Of a DNA stretch of 64,000 nt, positions 30,579-39,198 are shown in pieces. The stretch lies in assembly GCF_004000885.1 (NCBI RefSeq), contig NZ_BIMC01000011.1:62001-126000 (forward strand). The letters run 5' to 3'. The notes beneath the pieces are model-generated. The model worked only from the letters and a program-made list of their open reading frames with translations. It ran no database searches and was not told where the DNA came from. Source of the DNA: Paenibacillus glucanolyticus NBRC 15330 (GTDB taxonomy: Bacteria; Bacillota; Bacilli; Paenibacillales; Paenibacillaceae). Made by a program: the position numbers and the translations under genes. Positions within the stretch are counted from its first letter, which is position 1, and each line of letters opens with the position of its first letter.

Positions 30579-30854
30579 GTGAATGAAGCCAAACCCCAGG
30601 TTGGTGATCTGAAGTATTACGAATTGCTAGAGCAGCTGCAGGCATTGGATTTTGTCCTGGTGGAGCTGAATCTGTTTTTGGATACTCATCCGGATGACCT
30701 GAAGAGTATTGAGCAGTTTAACAAGCTGACACAGGAAAGGACGGTACTTGCGAAGCAATTTCAAGAGCTGTATGGACCCCTGCAAAATTTTGGCCGTGCA
30801 TTTTCTAAATATCCCTTTGAATGGGCTCAAGGCCCCTGGCCTTGGCAGGTTTAA
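30579..30854 (+). CDS. cotJB: Spore coat protein CotJB
   Basis: A 91-residue CotJB family protein: LKYYELLEQLQALDFVLVELNLFLDTHPDD followed by the C-terminal FEWAQGPWPWQV (blocks separated in the protein). GTG at 30579 sits 8 bases after AAAGGAGAG. A second GTG at 30570 overlaps the cotJA stop and is too close to the ribosome binding site. Second gene of the operon. Confidence 0.94.
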   Translation: MNEAKPQVGDLKYYELLEQLQALDFVLVELNLFLDTHPDDLKSIEQFNKLTQERTVLAKQFQELYGPLQNFGRAFSKYPFEWAQGPWPWQV

Positions 30855-30941
30855 TGGTGCCGTCACTCGGGCTGCAACTTCCTTCACGAACGGCATGCAG
30901 CCCTCAAGAGGAAAAGCGAGAACAAGGAGGCGGAAGAGCCC

Positions 30942-31511
30942 ATGTGGGTATATGAAAAGAAGCTTCAATATCCGGTCCGTGTAAGTAAATGTGATCCAAG
31001 AATGGCGAAGTTCTTGATTGAGCAGTACGGAGGTGCCGATGGCGAGCTGGCGGCAGCGCTCCGCTACCTGAATCAGCGATATACCATTCCTGACAAGGTC
31101 ATTGGGCTGCTTAATGATATCGGGACTGAAGAATTCGCACATCTTGAGATGATTGCCACCATGGTATTTAAATTAACGAAGGATGCAACGGTGTCGGAGA
31201 TGGAAGCTGCAGGACTCGGCGCTCACTACGTGAATCACGACCATGCGCTGTATTATGAGAATGCCGGAGGTGTACCATGGACGGCAGCCTATATACAGGC
31301 CAAAGGCGATCCTATCGCGGATTTGTATGAGGACATTGCCGCAGAAGAGAAAGCGCGGGCTACATACCAGTGGTTGATCGATATGACGGATGATGTGGAT
31401 TTGCAGGACGGTCTTAAATTTTTACGGGAACGTGAAATCATTCATGCCATCCGTTTCCGGGAGGCGGTAGAGATTATTAAGGATGATCGGGCGACAAAGA
31501 AGGTTTTTTAA
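30942..31511 (+). CDS. cotJC: CotJC, manganese catalase-type coat protein
   Basis: A 189-residue ferritin-like protein of the manganese catalase family, located in the spore coat. The dinuclear metal ligands are in EFAHLEMI (E and H) and DIAAEEKARATYQWL (E, E), with a C-terminal REIIHAIRFREAVE. It is shorter than free manganese catalases, as expected of CotJC. The ribosome binding site AAGGAGG precedes the ATG, 87 bases after cotJB. Confidence 0.95.
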   Translation: MWVYEKKLQYPVRVSKCDPRMAKFLIEQYGGADGELAAALRYLNQRYTIPDKVIGLLNDIGTEEFAHLEMIATMVFKLTKDATVSEMEAAGLGAHYVNHDHALYYENAGGVPWTAAYIQAKGDPIADLYEDIAAEEKARATYQWLIDMTDDVDLQDGLKFLREREIIHAIRFREAVEIIKDDRATKKVF

Positions 31512-31524
31512 ATAGGAAATACAT

Positions 31525-31556
31525 AAAGTCCCACTGGCAGCCTGCCGGTGGGACTT
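31525..31556. terminator. Terminator between cotJC and the TIR-like gene
   Basis: A 10-bp perfect stem AAAGTCCCAC / GTGGGACTTT extended by a G-T pair and GGC/GCC, between convergent genes. The U-tracts on both sides are short. Confidence 0.65.
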
Positions 31557-31566
31557 TATGTGCATC

Positions 31567-32295
31567 TTACTGCATCTGCAGGCTGAACTGAGGTTCCGTT
31601 CGGAGGTAGTAGTTGCCCCTAACCTCCGCAGTCCAGTTGGCAAAGACCTCTCTCCATTGCACGCTGCCAAAAAATTCATCCACGGTCTGATTGTCGGAGT
31701 CCCATTCCACGAAAATGTTCAGCGGCGTGATGCCGCCTGCCCAGATCCCATTGGTGGTATCGGTCCCCCGTTCCCTGACCAACAAGGTCGGAAGGCCAAA
31801 TTGGAAAGCCATCGACGGTTCGATCTGTGAAAAGGTAGAGCCCTGCCAAAACGGCGTGGTTGTTGGCGGCTGCCCGACGTTAGCTTCCAGGATCTGCACA
31901 AAAAATCTTCGGAAGTTGATAGCCAGCATACCGTAGCTGGAGATGACCAGACGACGGATGTTGGTCAGCACCGTCTCGGGATACTGCTCACTCTGCGGCA
32001 GGGTGCGTGGAAATAACAAAGCGTCCTCAATTTCCAAAACCAGCCGGTTGAAAAATTGCTGCTGCACGTTGTTCAACGAATTGGCCGTGCTCAAAAAGAT
32101 TGGAATCCGAAAAGCCCGATCGATGCATTCGTTGTATGCGGCACTCACTTGTTGGGCAGCGGGGGCGTTTGCTTGACTCGTAGAAGAAGATGCGTGATGA
32201 ATGCGCACAGTGGGAAACTCCTGGATCCGGGCGAGCGGGGGAAGTTTTTTTAAGGGGATGTGCTTGGGTTTGGCTTTCGCTTTTGCATGATTCAT
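31567..32295 (-). CDS. Unknown protein, TIR/deoxyribosyltransferase-like core
   Basis: A 242-residue protein. The first 60 residues are basic and low in complexity. From about residue 62 the sequence reads like a Rossmann-type alpha/beta domain: RIPIFLSTAN (strand plus Ser/Asn loop), NVQQQFFNRLVLEIEDA (helix), TNIRRLVISSYGMLAINFRR (helix, S-S-Y-G loop, strand), then FSQIEPSMAFQFGLPTLLVRERG. The pattern of a conserved Glu (E159) ahead of a helix and a G-L-P strand recalls TIR and nucleoside 2-deoxyribosyltransferase domains. The tail WREVFANWTAEV closes it. A GAAGGAGCC ribosome binding site precedes the ATG. The fold assignment is my inference; enzyme activity and role are unknown. Confidence 0.7.
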   Translation of the reverse strand: MNHAKAKAKPKHIPLKKLPPLARIQEFPTVRIHHASSSTSQANAPAAQQVSAAYNECIDRAFRIPIFLSTANSLNNVQQQFFNRLVLEIEDALLFPRTLPQSEQYPETVLTNIRRLVISSYGMLAINFRRFFVQILEANVGQPPTTTPFWQGSTFSQIEPSMAFQFGLPTLLVRERGTDTTNGIWAGGITPLNIFVEWDSDNQTVDEFFGSVQWREVFANWTAEVRGNYYLRTEPQFSLQMQ

Positions 32296-32623
32296 GGTTT
32301 TCTGGCTCCTTCATCGGCAAAATCAAATATATCCCAGTCTATGTACGTTCGCCTAGTTTAGACACAGGCTGGACTGGCTGACGGAGGAAAATAATCGACA
32401 ATGACTCTGTCCGATTTGCTTTCGGCTTACGCAATGAACAAATAAGGCCAGGCTAATATCTGCCAGACTGTCCTGTATATGATGGAGCTTCGGCGGTTGC
32501 CTTTGCCTAGTGATTCAGTCAGTAAGTACCTGCCGGGATGGCGCCGTCTAACGATGGCAGTCGGTATTGTGCGCAGCTACGCTGTTCATCTGGCGCACGT
32601 GTCCGAAGTAACCAGGTCGAAGA
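32296..32623. other. 328-base gap
   Basis: No established gene. On the plus strand a GGAGG precedes a 14-codon frame at 32400 (MTLSDLLSAYAMNK, then stop). The same frame then stays open for about 70 more codons, to about 32655. No terminator or promoter stands out. Confidence 0.35.
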
Positions 32624-32902
32624 TTACCTTTCAACGGCCAGCGATACCCAGATAATCAGAATATAGAATAGCAGAGGGATCGTGATTCCCATCGCCATGA
32701 GGAGCCACACCAGCGGCGTTCTGATCATCTCCTTAACAATCACGATCGGGCTGCGGACATACCTCCCTCTTTTTAGACGGCTGATTATTCGCTTAAGAAT
32801 GGCAGCCTGTTCGTCTGAATTATATCGATTGAGCTCTGTCGCCAGTTCGGTTTCCAGTTGCTCGATTTGCTGCGCAGCGGCGGATTCCTGAGTTCCCGGC
32901 AC
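32624..32902 (-). CDS. Small single-pass membrane protein, unknown
   Basis: A 92-residue protein with a predicted helical, charged N-terminal region (QQIEQLETELATEL, about 11-24), a basic segment (KRIISRLKRGRYVRS) and one C-terminal membrane helix (WLLMAMGITIPLLFYILIIW, about 65-84). The positive-inside pattern puts the N-terminus in the cytoplasm. GTG at 32902 is eight bases after AAAGGA. The ATG at 32911 directly abuts that element and would be poorly served. I recognise no family. It lies upstream of the TIR-like gene on the same strand, 329 bases away. Confidence 0.6.
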   Translation of the reverse strand: MPGTQESAAAQQIEQLETELATELNRYNSDEQAAILKRIISRLKRGRYVRSPIVIVKEMIRTPLVWLLMAMGITIPLLFYILIIWVSLAVER

Positions 32903-33090
32903 GTCGATCATCCTTTCACATTAACTCACTATCTTTATAACAACGATTAAGCTCCCCTGGTTACGCATACTTTATAGGCTGAAGTCCAAAAGTAAATAGG
33001 AATTGGGGTTTGCAGTTGTGATATGGTTCCTATATGATGAGGGGATACTAGACTAAAATCAGATTATACGGAGCGAAGGGAAGGTCCAAA

Positions 33091-33777
33091 TTGGAAAACA
33101 CAGCAACTTTGATCAAGCCGGAAGCAATGATATTTGACATGGATGGAACGCTGTTTCAGACGGAAACCTTGCTGCTGCCTGCCTATCACAAACTGTTCGA
33201 CATTTTGCGTGAAGAGGGGCATTATCAAGGGGAAACACCGGATGAGGAGCTGATGCTTGGATGTTTGGGAATGCTGCTCGATGACATCTGGAAGAAGGTC
33301 ATACCGAATGGAACGCCTGCTGCCCATCGCAGGGCAGATGAGCTGCTGCTGCAGCTGGAGCTTGAGGGGTTGAACAATAAAACAGGCATATTGTATCCTG
33401 AGGTGATGGAAACGTTAGAGGAGCTTCATCAGCGCGGTGTCCGTTTGTTTGTTGCCAGCAACGGTCTGGAGCATTACGTTAAGGGCATTGCTGATGCGAG
33501 AGGAATCATGTCGCTCTTTGACGGAGTCTACAGTGCTGGAGAGCATGGAACGGCTTCGAAGGTAGATCTGGTACGGTTACTGCTGGATCAGCATAATATC
33601 CAGAATGCCTGGATGGTAGGTGACCGGTCGTCGGATGTGGAGGCAGGCAAAGAGAATGGACAGACCGTCATCGGATGTCAGTACGCTGGCTTTGGCGGGG
33701 AGCAGGAGCTGAAGGGTTCGGATGTTGTCATTCATTCTTTTTCACAGCTGTTGAAGCTTCATGATCAAGCGGAATAG
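33091..33777 (+). CDS. HAD-superfamily phosphatase
   Basis: A 228-residue HAD hydrolase of the phosphoglycolate phosphatase/beta-phosphoglucomutase type. Motif I is IFDMDGTLFQTE with the nucleophile and acid aspartates, motif II VASNGLEHY, the conserved lysine is in GTASKVDLV, and motif IV is VGDRSSDVEAGKENG. A helical cap lies at about 25-90. The start is TTG at 33091 with GAAGGGAAGG upstream. Substrate is not assignable. It converges on the yheC/yheD array. Confidence 0.88.
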   Translation: MENTATLIKPEAMIFDMDGTLFQTETLLLPAYHKLFDILREEGHYQGETPDEELMLGCLGMLLDDIWKKVIPNGTPAAHRRADELLLQLELEGLNNKTGILYPEVMETLEELHQRGVRLFVASNGLEHYVKGIADARGIMSLFDGVYSAGEHGTASKVDLVRLLLDQHNIQNAWMVGDRSSDVEAGKENGQTVIGCQYAGFGGEQELKGSDVVIHSFSQLLKLHDQAE

Positions 33778-33789
33778 ATAGATAGGAGT

Positions 33790-33839
33790 CACAAAGGCTG
33801 TTCCCAAGGGTAGGAACCAACTTGGGAACAGCCTTTGTG
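33790..33839. terminator. Bidirectional terminator, 19-bp stem
   Basis: A perfect 19-bp stem (33790-33808 with 33821-33839) between the HAD gene and the end of the yheC/yheD array. It can stop transcription from both sides, though its T-tracts are short. Confidence 0.8.
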
Positions 33840-33880
33840 TGTTCTTCTGAATTCTGAGATACGGTATTCGTAAGATTCGA

Positions 33881-34996
33881 CTAAGCATTTTTTGCGGATT
33901 TTTTTTGACTGTATACCCACATTGCATACTCTAGAGGCCTTACCATGGATTCCCTGTAAGCCGTCATATCGCCGATTTGCGAGAAGACTTCCCGCGATGG
34001 CTTCGGATTGACCTCGATAATGAGGATTCTCCCGGATTTATCAACGGCCAAATCCAGGGCGAGTTCGCACAAGCCCCCGTACTGTTCATCAAGAAACTGA
34101 GCGACATCCACGCCGAGAGCGTCGGCTTCCTCGCGGATGCTGGCACGCCTTGCCGGATCAGTAATCCATTTGCTCAGCAGTTCTTCCATCCTTGTTGCAC
34201 GTCCGCCGCCATGCAGATTGGAGGTGACGCTTTTGGGTGCTCCAACGCGTCCTACGCAGCCCGTCACTTGCCAACGGCCGGTTCCATTTTTCTGTACGAG
34301 CATCCGGTAATCATGCACTCTGCCATCCGGCAGTTCCAGCTGTATCCCTTCCTGAACCAGGTATCTATCTTTATTGCCCCAGCCTGAGAGGTATTGGGCC
34401 AGATGGCCTGAAGGCATCCGTTTTGGTTTAATAATGTTGCGGTTGGCATTGCGTCCCTGGACTTCATAGGTACCTGCGACACCTTCCACTTTGTTTATCC
34501 TCAGAATTCCGCGTCCGCCCGTTCCGTTAATCGGCTTAAAGTAGACGGTGGGATGAACATTCAGCATCCGGTGGATATCGCTGGTGCTCGTCACGATCCG
34601 GGTATCCGGCAAATGGGGCCGGAATCGTTTTTTGGTGGATAATATTTGATGAATCGTCCATTTATTGCGCAAGGGTCTGTTCAGAAACAATAAATACCGG
34701 TAGCGGGAACGAAAGCGCAGCAGTTGTTGAAATCGGGCGCTCTTTTGAATTCGGCAGCGGTCAAAGATCATATGGGGGAACGAACGCCAATTTCGGCTCC
34801 ATTTGTTGTTGTCAGGATCGTACTCCATGGCGTTGATCCGACCTTGCGAGCTGTTGACATCGGCAGGGGTGAAGACATAAACGTCCATCCCCATCGCTTT
34901 ACCTTCCCTGATCATATGCTCGTAGATATGCCGTTCTTCCAGCTTTTTTCGATCATCCAAGTAAAGCGTCATGATACCTAAGATGGGCTTTGACAC
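33881..34996 (-). CDS. YheC/YheD-family ATP-grasp coat protein (short type)
   Basis: A 371-residue ATP-grasp protein of the YheC/YheD family, whose Bacillus members associate with the endospore coat. The N-terminus (PILGIMTLYLDDRKKLEE) begins directly at the family core, so this is a short form. The ATP-grasp parts are the P-loop-like YFKPINGTGGRGILRI, VQEGIQLELPDGRVHDYRML, LHGGGRATRMEELL, and the metal-ligand block LIIEVNPKPSRE. Last gene of the array. Its start overlaps the end of the GNAT gene by 19 bases. The product is presumed to be a ligase acting on an unknown coat substrate. Confidence 0.9.
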   Translation of the reverse strand: MSKPILGIMTLYLDDRKKLEERHIYEHMIREGKAMGMDVYVFTPADVNSSQGRINAMEYDPDNNKWSRNWRSFPHMIFDRCRIQKSARFQQLLRFRSRYRYLLFLNRPLRNKWTIHQILSTKKRFRPHLPDTRIVTSTSDIHRMLNVHPTVYFKPINGTGGRGILRINKVEGVAGTYEVQGRNANRNIIKPKRMPSGHLAQYLSGWGNKDRYLVQEGIQLELPDGRVHDYRMLVQKNGTGRWQVTGCVGRVGAPKSVTSNLHGGGRATRMEELLSKWITDPARRASIREEADALGVDVAQFLDEQYGGLCELALDLAVDKSGRILIIEVNPKPSREVFSQIGDMTAYRESMVRPLEYAMWVYSQKKSAKNA

Positions 34997-35517
34997 AGAA
35001 GGTCACCTTCTTGAATAGAGTCAGCATTAGGCGCTGAAGAACTCTGGTATTGGTTTAAGGGCAGGGTTCCGCTCATAATGAGCGTTGGCTTGCCTGTTGG
35101 ACCCTGCTCAAGGGCGATAGCTTGTAAGCCTGCATGGAAGCACATTTGCAAACTGGCTGAATGATCGGCAGCTACTTTGCAGCGCAGCCGACCAAGTCTG
35201 GACAATTGTGAGCGGATCAGGGAAGAGCCGATATGCCGGTTGCGGTATAGCGGGTGCACCGCAATCATACAGGCACCTTCGCCATAGTCCGCCGCATAGC
35301 AAATTCCCACAGGTATGCGGCCGACATCGCTTCGAACTGTAGCCGCTATAATAGAAGTACCGGGCTGCATCAGTTCATCGTAGGATAGCGAAGCCAGACG
35401 CTGATAACCTTCACGGGTTAGACGCTTGCTGCTATACCGCCGGAGAAAGTCGCTGCACTGCTGTCGTGCATGCGGCCATTCATCCGGACTTGAGAGAGAG
35501 AGACATGAGATTTCCAC
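34978..35517 (-). CDS. GNAT-family acetyltransferase within the yhe array
   Basis: A 179-residue protein with a GNAT core: the beta4 strand GACMIAVHPLYRNRHIGSSLI has the acetyl-CoA-binding R/Q-x-x-G-x-G/S-like loop (RNRHIGSS), followed by KVAADHSASLQMCFHAGLQ. The start is GTG at 35517, with AAAGGAGGGGATCC in front. It lies between two ATP-grasp genes and overlaps the next by 19 bases, so it is part of the same transcript. It may acetylate the same substrate or product, but that is only context. Confidence 0.8.
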   Translation of the reverse strand: MEISCLSLSSPDEWPHARQQCSDFLRRYSSKRLTREGYQRLASLSYDELMQPGTSIIAATVRSDVGRIPVGICYAADYGEGACMIAVHPLYRNRHIGSSLIRSQLSRLGRLRCKVAADHSASLQMCFHAGLQAIALEQGPTGKPTLIMSGTLPLNQYQSSSAPNADSIQEGDLLCQSPS

Positions 35518-35573
35518 AGGATCCCCTCCTTTCCTATAATCCCTAAGGCTCGGTTTCGAGGCGAGGCAGCGTC

Positions 35574-36680
35574 CTATCGTTGATTGATCAGATAGTCGGA
35601 ATATTGAAAAATCCGCTCAAGTGACTTTTTACGGATGGCCGGTTCGTCAAATTTCATCGGTCTCGAGTTGGCTTCGAAAAACCAGAGGACGCCTTCGCTG
35701 TCAATTCCAAGATCCATCGACATTTCACCATGCGTATGGCCGGAGCTTTTCTCAATCTGCCGGGCCATGTGCACGGCTGCTTTTCTAACTTCACTAAGAA
35801 TGGCCTCAGAGCGCTCCTGACCGAACACGATTGGAAGCAATTTCTCGGGATCCTCAATGGTTCCTCCGCGGGGAACATGTGTGGTTATGCTCTTGGCACC
35901 TGCCATGCGAGCACCGATGCCAGTGACGGACCATGCACCAAACTCATTCTTTTGCACGAGAATTCGAAGGTCAAAAGCGCGTCCATGGACCTGGGCCAGC
36001 TCGATTCCCTGCTGGATCAAGTAAGAGCTCCCTTTGGTTTCCTGATAGACGCGATTCCAGAGCCGTTCCAGAGACGCCGCTTTATAAGTCGTGCTGTTCT
36101 TGTTGTTCTGAATTTGAATGCGGTAAGGAAGGGAGTTGTTCCTCTGATACCGCACTCTCATGATGCCTTGCCCGGCTTTTCCATCCTCGGGTTTCAGATA
36201 AAGGTAAGGCTTCCGTTTAATCATCTCGTATAAAGTGGGGAAGCCTTTCATACGCTTCGTTAGAGGAGCCCATTTTTTAGTTAAACGTGATTTGTTCAGC
36301 CACGAGAAGAGCTGCCATTTATTGAAGAAGTGCGGATTGTAAATATCGATGTGGGGGTGCTTTTGGCATTCCTTGATTTTGCGGCGGACCCAGGGGAGGG
36401 ATTCATCCTCCCGGTATGGAATCCGGTTGTATATAACCTGGGGCAGAGGACAGAGCCTCTGCTCCCAGGAATTGTCGCTCTGCAGTGTATAGCCCTTGAC
36501 CGTACCCGAGTTTAGTTTCAGATCACGCACGGTTACTACATAGACCATAAAGCCCATATCTTTTCCCGTCTTGATGATTTCCTGAAAGTTCTGCCGGTTG
36601 CCCCTGAACATGGAATACGAATCATGCATGGTTAGAATAGCTACAACCGGTCTTCCATCACTCTCCACTCGGCTGATCAC
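35574..36680 (-). CDS. YheC/YheD-family ATP-grasp coat protein (short type)
   Basis: A 368-residue short-form family member starting at the core (VVAILTMHDSYSMFRGNRQN). ATP-grasp blocks are YLKPEDGKAGQGIMRV, LIQQGIELAQVHGRAFDLRI, GARMAGAKSITTHVPRGG and the carboxylate cluster MSMDLGIDSEGVLWFFEANS. The last block has EANSRP where the other copies have EVN/EANSKP. Its start overlaps the stop of the upstream long-form gene by 4 bases (ATGA). The Bacillus names YheC or YheD cannot be assigned safely. Confidence 0.9.
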   Translation of the reverse strand: MISRVESDGRPVVAILTMHDSYSMFRGNRQNFQEIIKTGKDMGFMVYVVTVRDLKLNSGTVKGYTLQSDNSWEQRLCPLPQVIYNRIPYREDESLPWVRRKIKECQKHPHIDIYNPHFFNKWQLFSWLNKSRLTKKWAPLTKRMKGFPTLYEMIKRKPYLYLKPEDGKAGQGIMRVRYQRNNSLPYRIQIQNNKNSTTYKAASLERLWNRVYQETKGSSYLIQQGIELAQVHGRAFDLRILVQKNEFGAWSVTGIGARMAGAKSITTHVPRGGTIEDPEKLLPIVFGQERSEAILSEVRKAAVHMARQIEKSSGHTHGEMSMDLGIDSEGVLWFFEANSRPMKFDEPAIRKKSLERIFQYSDYLINQR

Positions 36681-38050
36681 GAATCATTCCCCCTGTGGAA
36701 GCCACTCAAATACATGCTGTGCTCAAAAATATGCTCGACCGATGCTTTTCCTTCCCCTTTGAGCAAAGGATGGCTGAAGATCGATCTGCCGGGCTTCGAA
36801 TTCGCTTCAAACATCCATATTCTCTCGTTATCATCAATGCCGATATCGAACCCGATTTCTCCCAGCAGATGCGGATGATGATTCTCGATGGCTTCGGACA
36901 TCGCAATGGCGGCGTCCTTGGCGCGCTCCAGCACATCACGCGACCTGGAGCCGAAGGCACGGGAGAGCGCCTGCTCCGGTGTCATTAAGGAGCCGCCGTT
37001 CTTGATATGCGTTGTTACGCTGCCCCGGCCGGCTTTTTTGGCACCGATACCGACCACCGACCAGCGGTTCTTGCTGTTCTTATGCATATGGAATCTGAAG
37101 TCGATGGGGCAGCCGTCAATTTCAATAAGCCGAATTCCCTGCTGGATGACATAATTCTTCAGCTTGGAGCCGTGTTTGGCCTGAAGCATCCGCATCATGC
37201 TGTTAAAGTTCGGGAATTTCAGCAGTGTGTTACCACCGTTTCCGTGATATCGCGCATAGTATCCTTTTTTGGGGAGGTAGGTCAGCCGGTAGATGCCGAG
37301 TCCTAAACTTCCGGCTGAGGGCTTATAGTAGACAAAGCTATGGCGTTCCATCATATCCTTGATCCGCTCGGGACTTGGATTGTTATAGGTTTCTGGTAAA
37401 TATCTTCCGGCCTGCACGTCGCCGTCCAGCTGCGAATACACATCCGACTTATTGAAGAATGCCCAATTGAAGAATTTGATATTGCGTTTGCCAAACCGGT
37501 CTCTGAGCTGATTGGTGAACGGGGAGAAGTCGGTTTTCCGGCTGGGCAGGCGGTTATAGACGACGTCAGGAAGCGGAACGGTTTTGCGAACAAAGCCGCC
37601 GTTAGAGCCGAGCATATAGGCCTGCACGGTTTCACGCTGCCAGTTGATATCCCGCGGGGCGAAGGCATATACAAACATCTTCTTATTGCCCTCACGAAGC
37701 AGCTGCTTGATATACGAAGTCCTGGCGCCGAACGGGCTGGATGGATTATGTGGTCCATCGGACAGAACGCCAACAACGGGCCCGAGTTCGATTTCTCCGT
37801 CACGGGGGGAATTAATATAGACGGGTCCTTGTCTAGGGACATTGATGCTGTTTCGGACGCCGTTGCTTAAATAGATATGTTTCCCCGATCGCTCTATCGG
37901 TTTCACAGAAGCGGACACGGCATTGGTGCCGATGCGAAGCTGAATGGATTTCCTGCTTGTTAGTCCCAGGCTCCGAAGCAGCGAACCGGATAAAAAGACG
38001 ACTTTTTCGGGCTGCTGCGAGAAATGAATATTTCCGAAATTCAAACTCAT
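36677..38050 (-). CDS. YheC/YheD-family ATP-grasp coat protein (long type)
   Basis: A 457-residue long-form member. About 90 N-terminal residues (VVFLSGSLLRSLGLTSRKSI, SVKPIERSGKHIYLSNGVR) form an extra predicted beta-rich domain before the core begins at GPVVGVLSDGPHNPSSPFG. ATP-grasp blocks are YYKPSAGSLGLGIYRL, VIQQGIRLIEIDGCPIDFRF, THIKNGGSLMTPEQAL and GEIGFDIGIDDNERIWMFEANS. It overlaps both neighbours by 4 bases. It shares its layout with the long-form gene at 39.2-40.6 kb. Confidence 0.9.
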   Translation of the reverse strand: MSLNFGNIHFSQQPEKVVFLSGSLLRSLGLTSRKSIQLRIGTNAVSASVKPIERSGKHIYLSNGVRNSINVPRQGPVYINSPRDGEIELGPVVGVLSDGPHNPSSPFGARTSYIKQLLREGNKKMFVYAFAPRDINWQRETVQAYMLGSNGGFVRKTVPLPDVVYNRLPSRKTDFSPFTNQLRDRFGKRNIKFFNWAFFNKSDVYSQLDGDVQAGRYLPETYNNPSPERIKDMMERHSFVYYKPSAGSLGLGIYRLTYLPKKGYYARYHGNGGNTLLKFPNFNSMMRMLQAKHGSKLKNYVIQQGIRLIEIDGCPIDFRFHMHKNSKNRWSVVGIGAKKAGRGSVTTHIKNGGSLMTPEQALSRAFGSRSRDVLERAKDAAIAMSEAIENHHPHLLGEIGFDIGIDDNERIWMFEANSKPGRSIFSHPLLKGEGKASVEHIFEHSMYLSGFHRGNDS

Positions 38051-39183
38051 GTATTTACCCTCCTAAGTTGTCGAAGCAATAAATAACGGGCGTATTGAAT
38101 CGGATGTTCGACGGACAGCCGGGCTGCGTCACCATCTCCCGTTAGTGTAAATGCGCGTCGGCCAGGTTTGGAATTGACCTCCAGAATCCATACTCGCCCG
38201 CTCATATCCACGCCGAAATCGATTCCCAGTTCCCCAAGACGGCCGAACCCTTCTTCCAGCAGTGAAGGAAGCTGGGCGGACAATTCCCGGATGGTCTGGA
38301 TGATCTTCAAGGCCTTCTCTTCCCCGAAATCGGAGGTTAGATATGGAAGGGCGGGGTAAGCCGTACCGCCTCCATGGAGGTTAGAGGTCAACCCCTGGAC
38401 AGCTCCTTGCCTTACTGCAATGCCTGTAATGGACCATAAGCCGCGATCATTCTTCTGGACCAGCGACCGGATATCGTAAGGCTCCCCGTTACGGTTATGA
38501 AGCTTCAGGAAGGGTTGAATGATAAATCGGCGTCTGCCGGTAAATCTCCGCACCCAGTCGTTCATCTTCTCCAAGGGAATGGTCTGCTCGAACATGCGAT
38601 TGATCCGATCTCTCCCTTGCAATTTGACATGCAGCTCATCTATCCAGGAGATGCACAGCGTGTGACGACCCTGAGAGCCTCCGCTTGGCTTCATAAAAAT
38701 GCCGCTCCCAAAAGCCAGCAAAGCCCGGTTCAGTGATTCGTCTCCCGTATAACTTAAGGTTGCAGGAAGATAAGGTCTTAAGGCGGCAGAATGCTTCAAT
38801 AATTGATGTACTTTTTGTTTGCCTGGCAAACCGCGCGACCATAGTCTGGAACCTCGTTGTAACATGCGGTTTAGAGATTCGCTTGCGGCGGCGGTTTCCT
38901 CGCCGTTTCGATGCAGACCTCGGTCATAGATGATATCAGGCAGTGGAAAGCTGCCGGAACTCCACTGTTGATCCGAGCCGTAACAATATCCTTTGATTCT
39001 GTCTGAACTGCTTCCTGCATCGTCAGCAGCAAAAGCATCGTCCGGGCAAAAAACAAATACCTGCATTCCCAGCTTCCTGCCCCTCAAGCTTAATTCACGA
39101 AGAAATTCCTTCTCGGCAAAGGGAGGGGAACCTGGTCTGCGGCATACCATGACACCTAGGGTGCCTATCATGTTTAAGGACAT
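38047..39183 (-). CDS. YheC/YheD-family ATP-grasp coat protein (short type)
   Basis: A 378-residue short-form member starting GTLGVMVCRRPGSPPFAEKE. The family blocks are FMKPSGGSQGRHTLCISW (the glycine-rich loop is less regular here than in the other copies), FIIQPFLKLHNRNGEPYDIR, TSNLHGGGTAYPALP and GELGIDFGVDMSGRVWILEVN. It follows the 464-residue long form by 15 bases and overlaps the next long form by 4 bases. Confidence 0.9.
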   Translation of the reverse strand: MSLNMIGTLGVMVCRRPGSPPFAEKEFLRELSLRGRKLGMQVFVFCPDDAFAADDAGSSSDRIKGYCYGSDQQWSSGSFPLPDIIYDRGLHRNGEETAAASESLNRMLQRGSRLWSRGLPGKQKVHQLLKHSAALRPYLPATLSYTGDESLNRALLAFGSGIFMKPSGGSQGRHTLCISWIDELHVKLQGRDRINRMFEQTIPLEKMNDWVRRFTGRRRFIIQPFLKLHNRNGEPYDIRSLVQKNDRGLWSITGIAVRQGAVQGLTSNLHGGGTAYPALPYLTSDFGEEKALKIIQTIRELSAQLPSLLEEGFGRLGELGIDFGVDMSGRVWILEVNSKPGRRAFTLTGDGDAARLSVEHPIQYARYLLLRQLRRVNT

Positions 39184-39198
39184 AAGGTTCTCCTTTTT

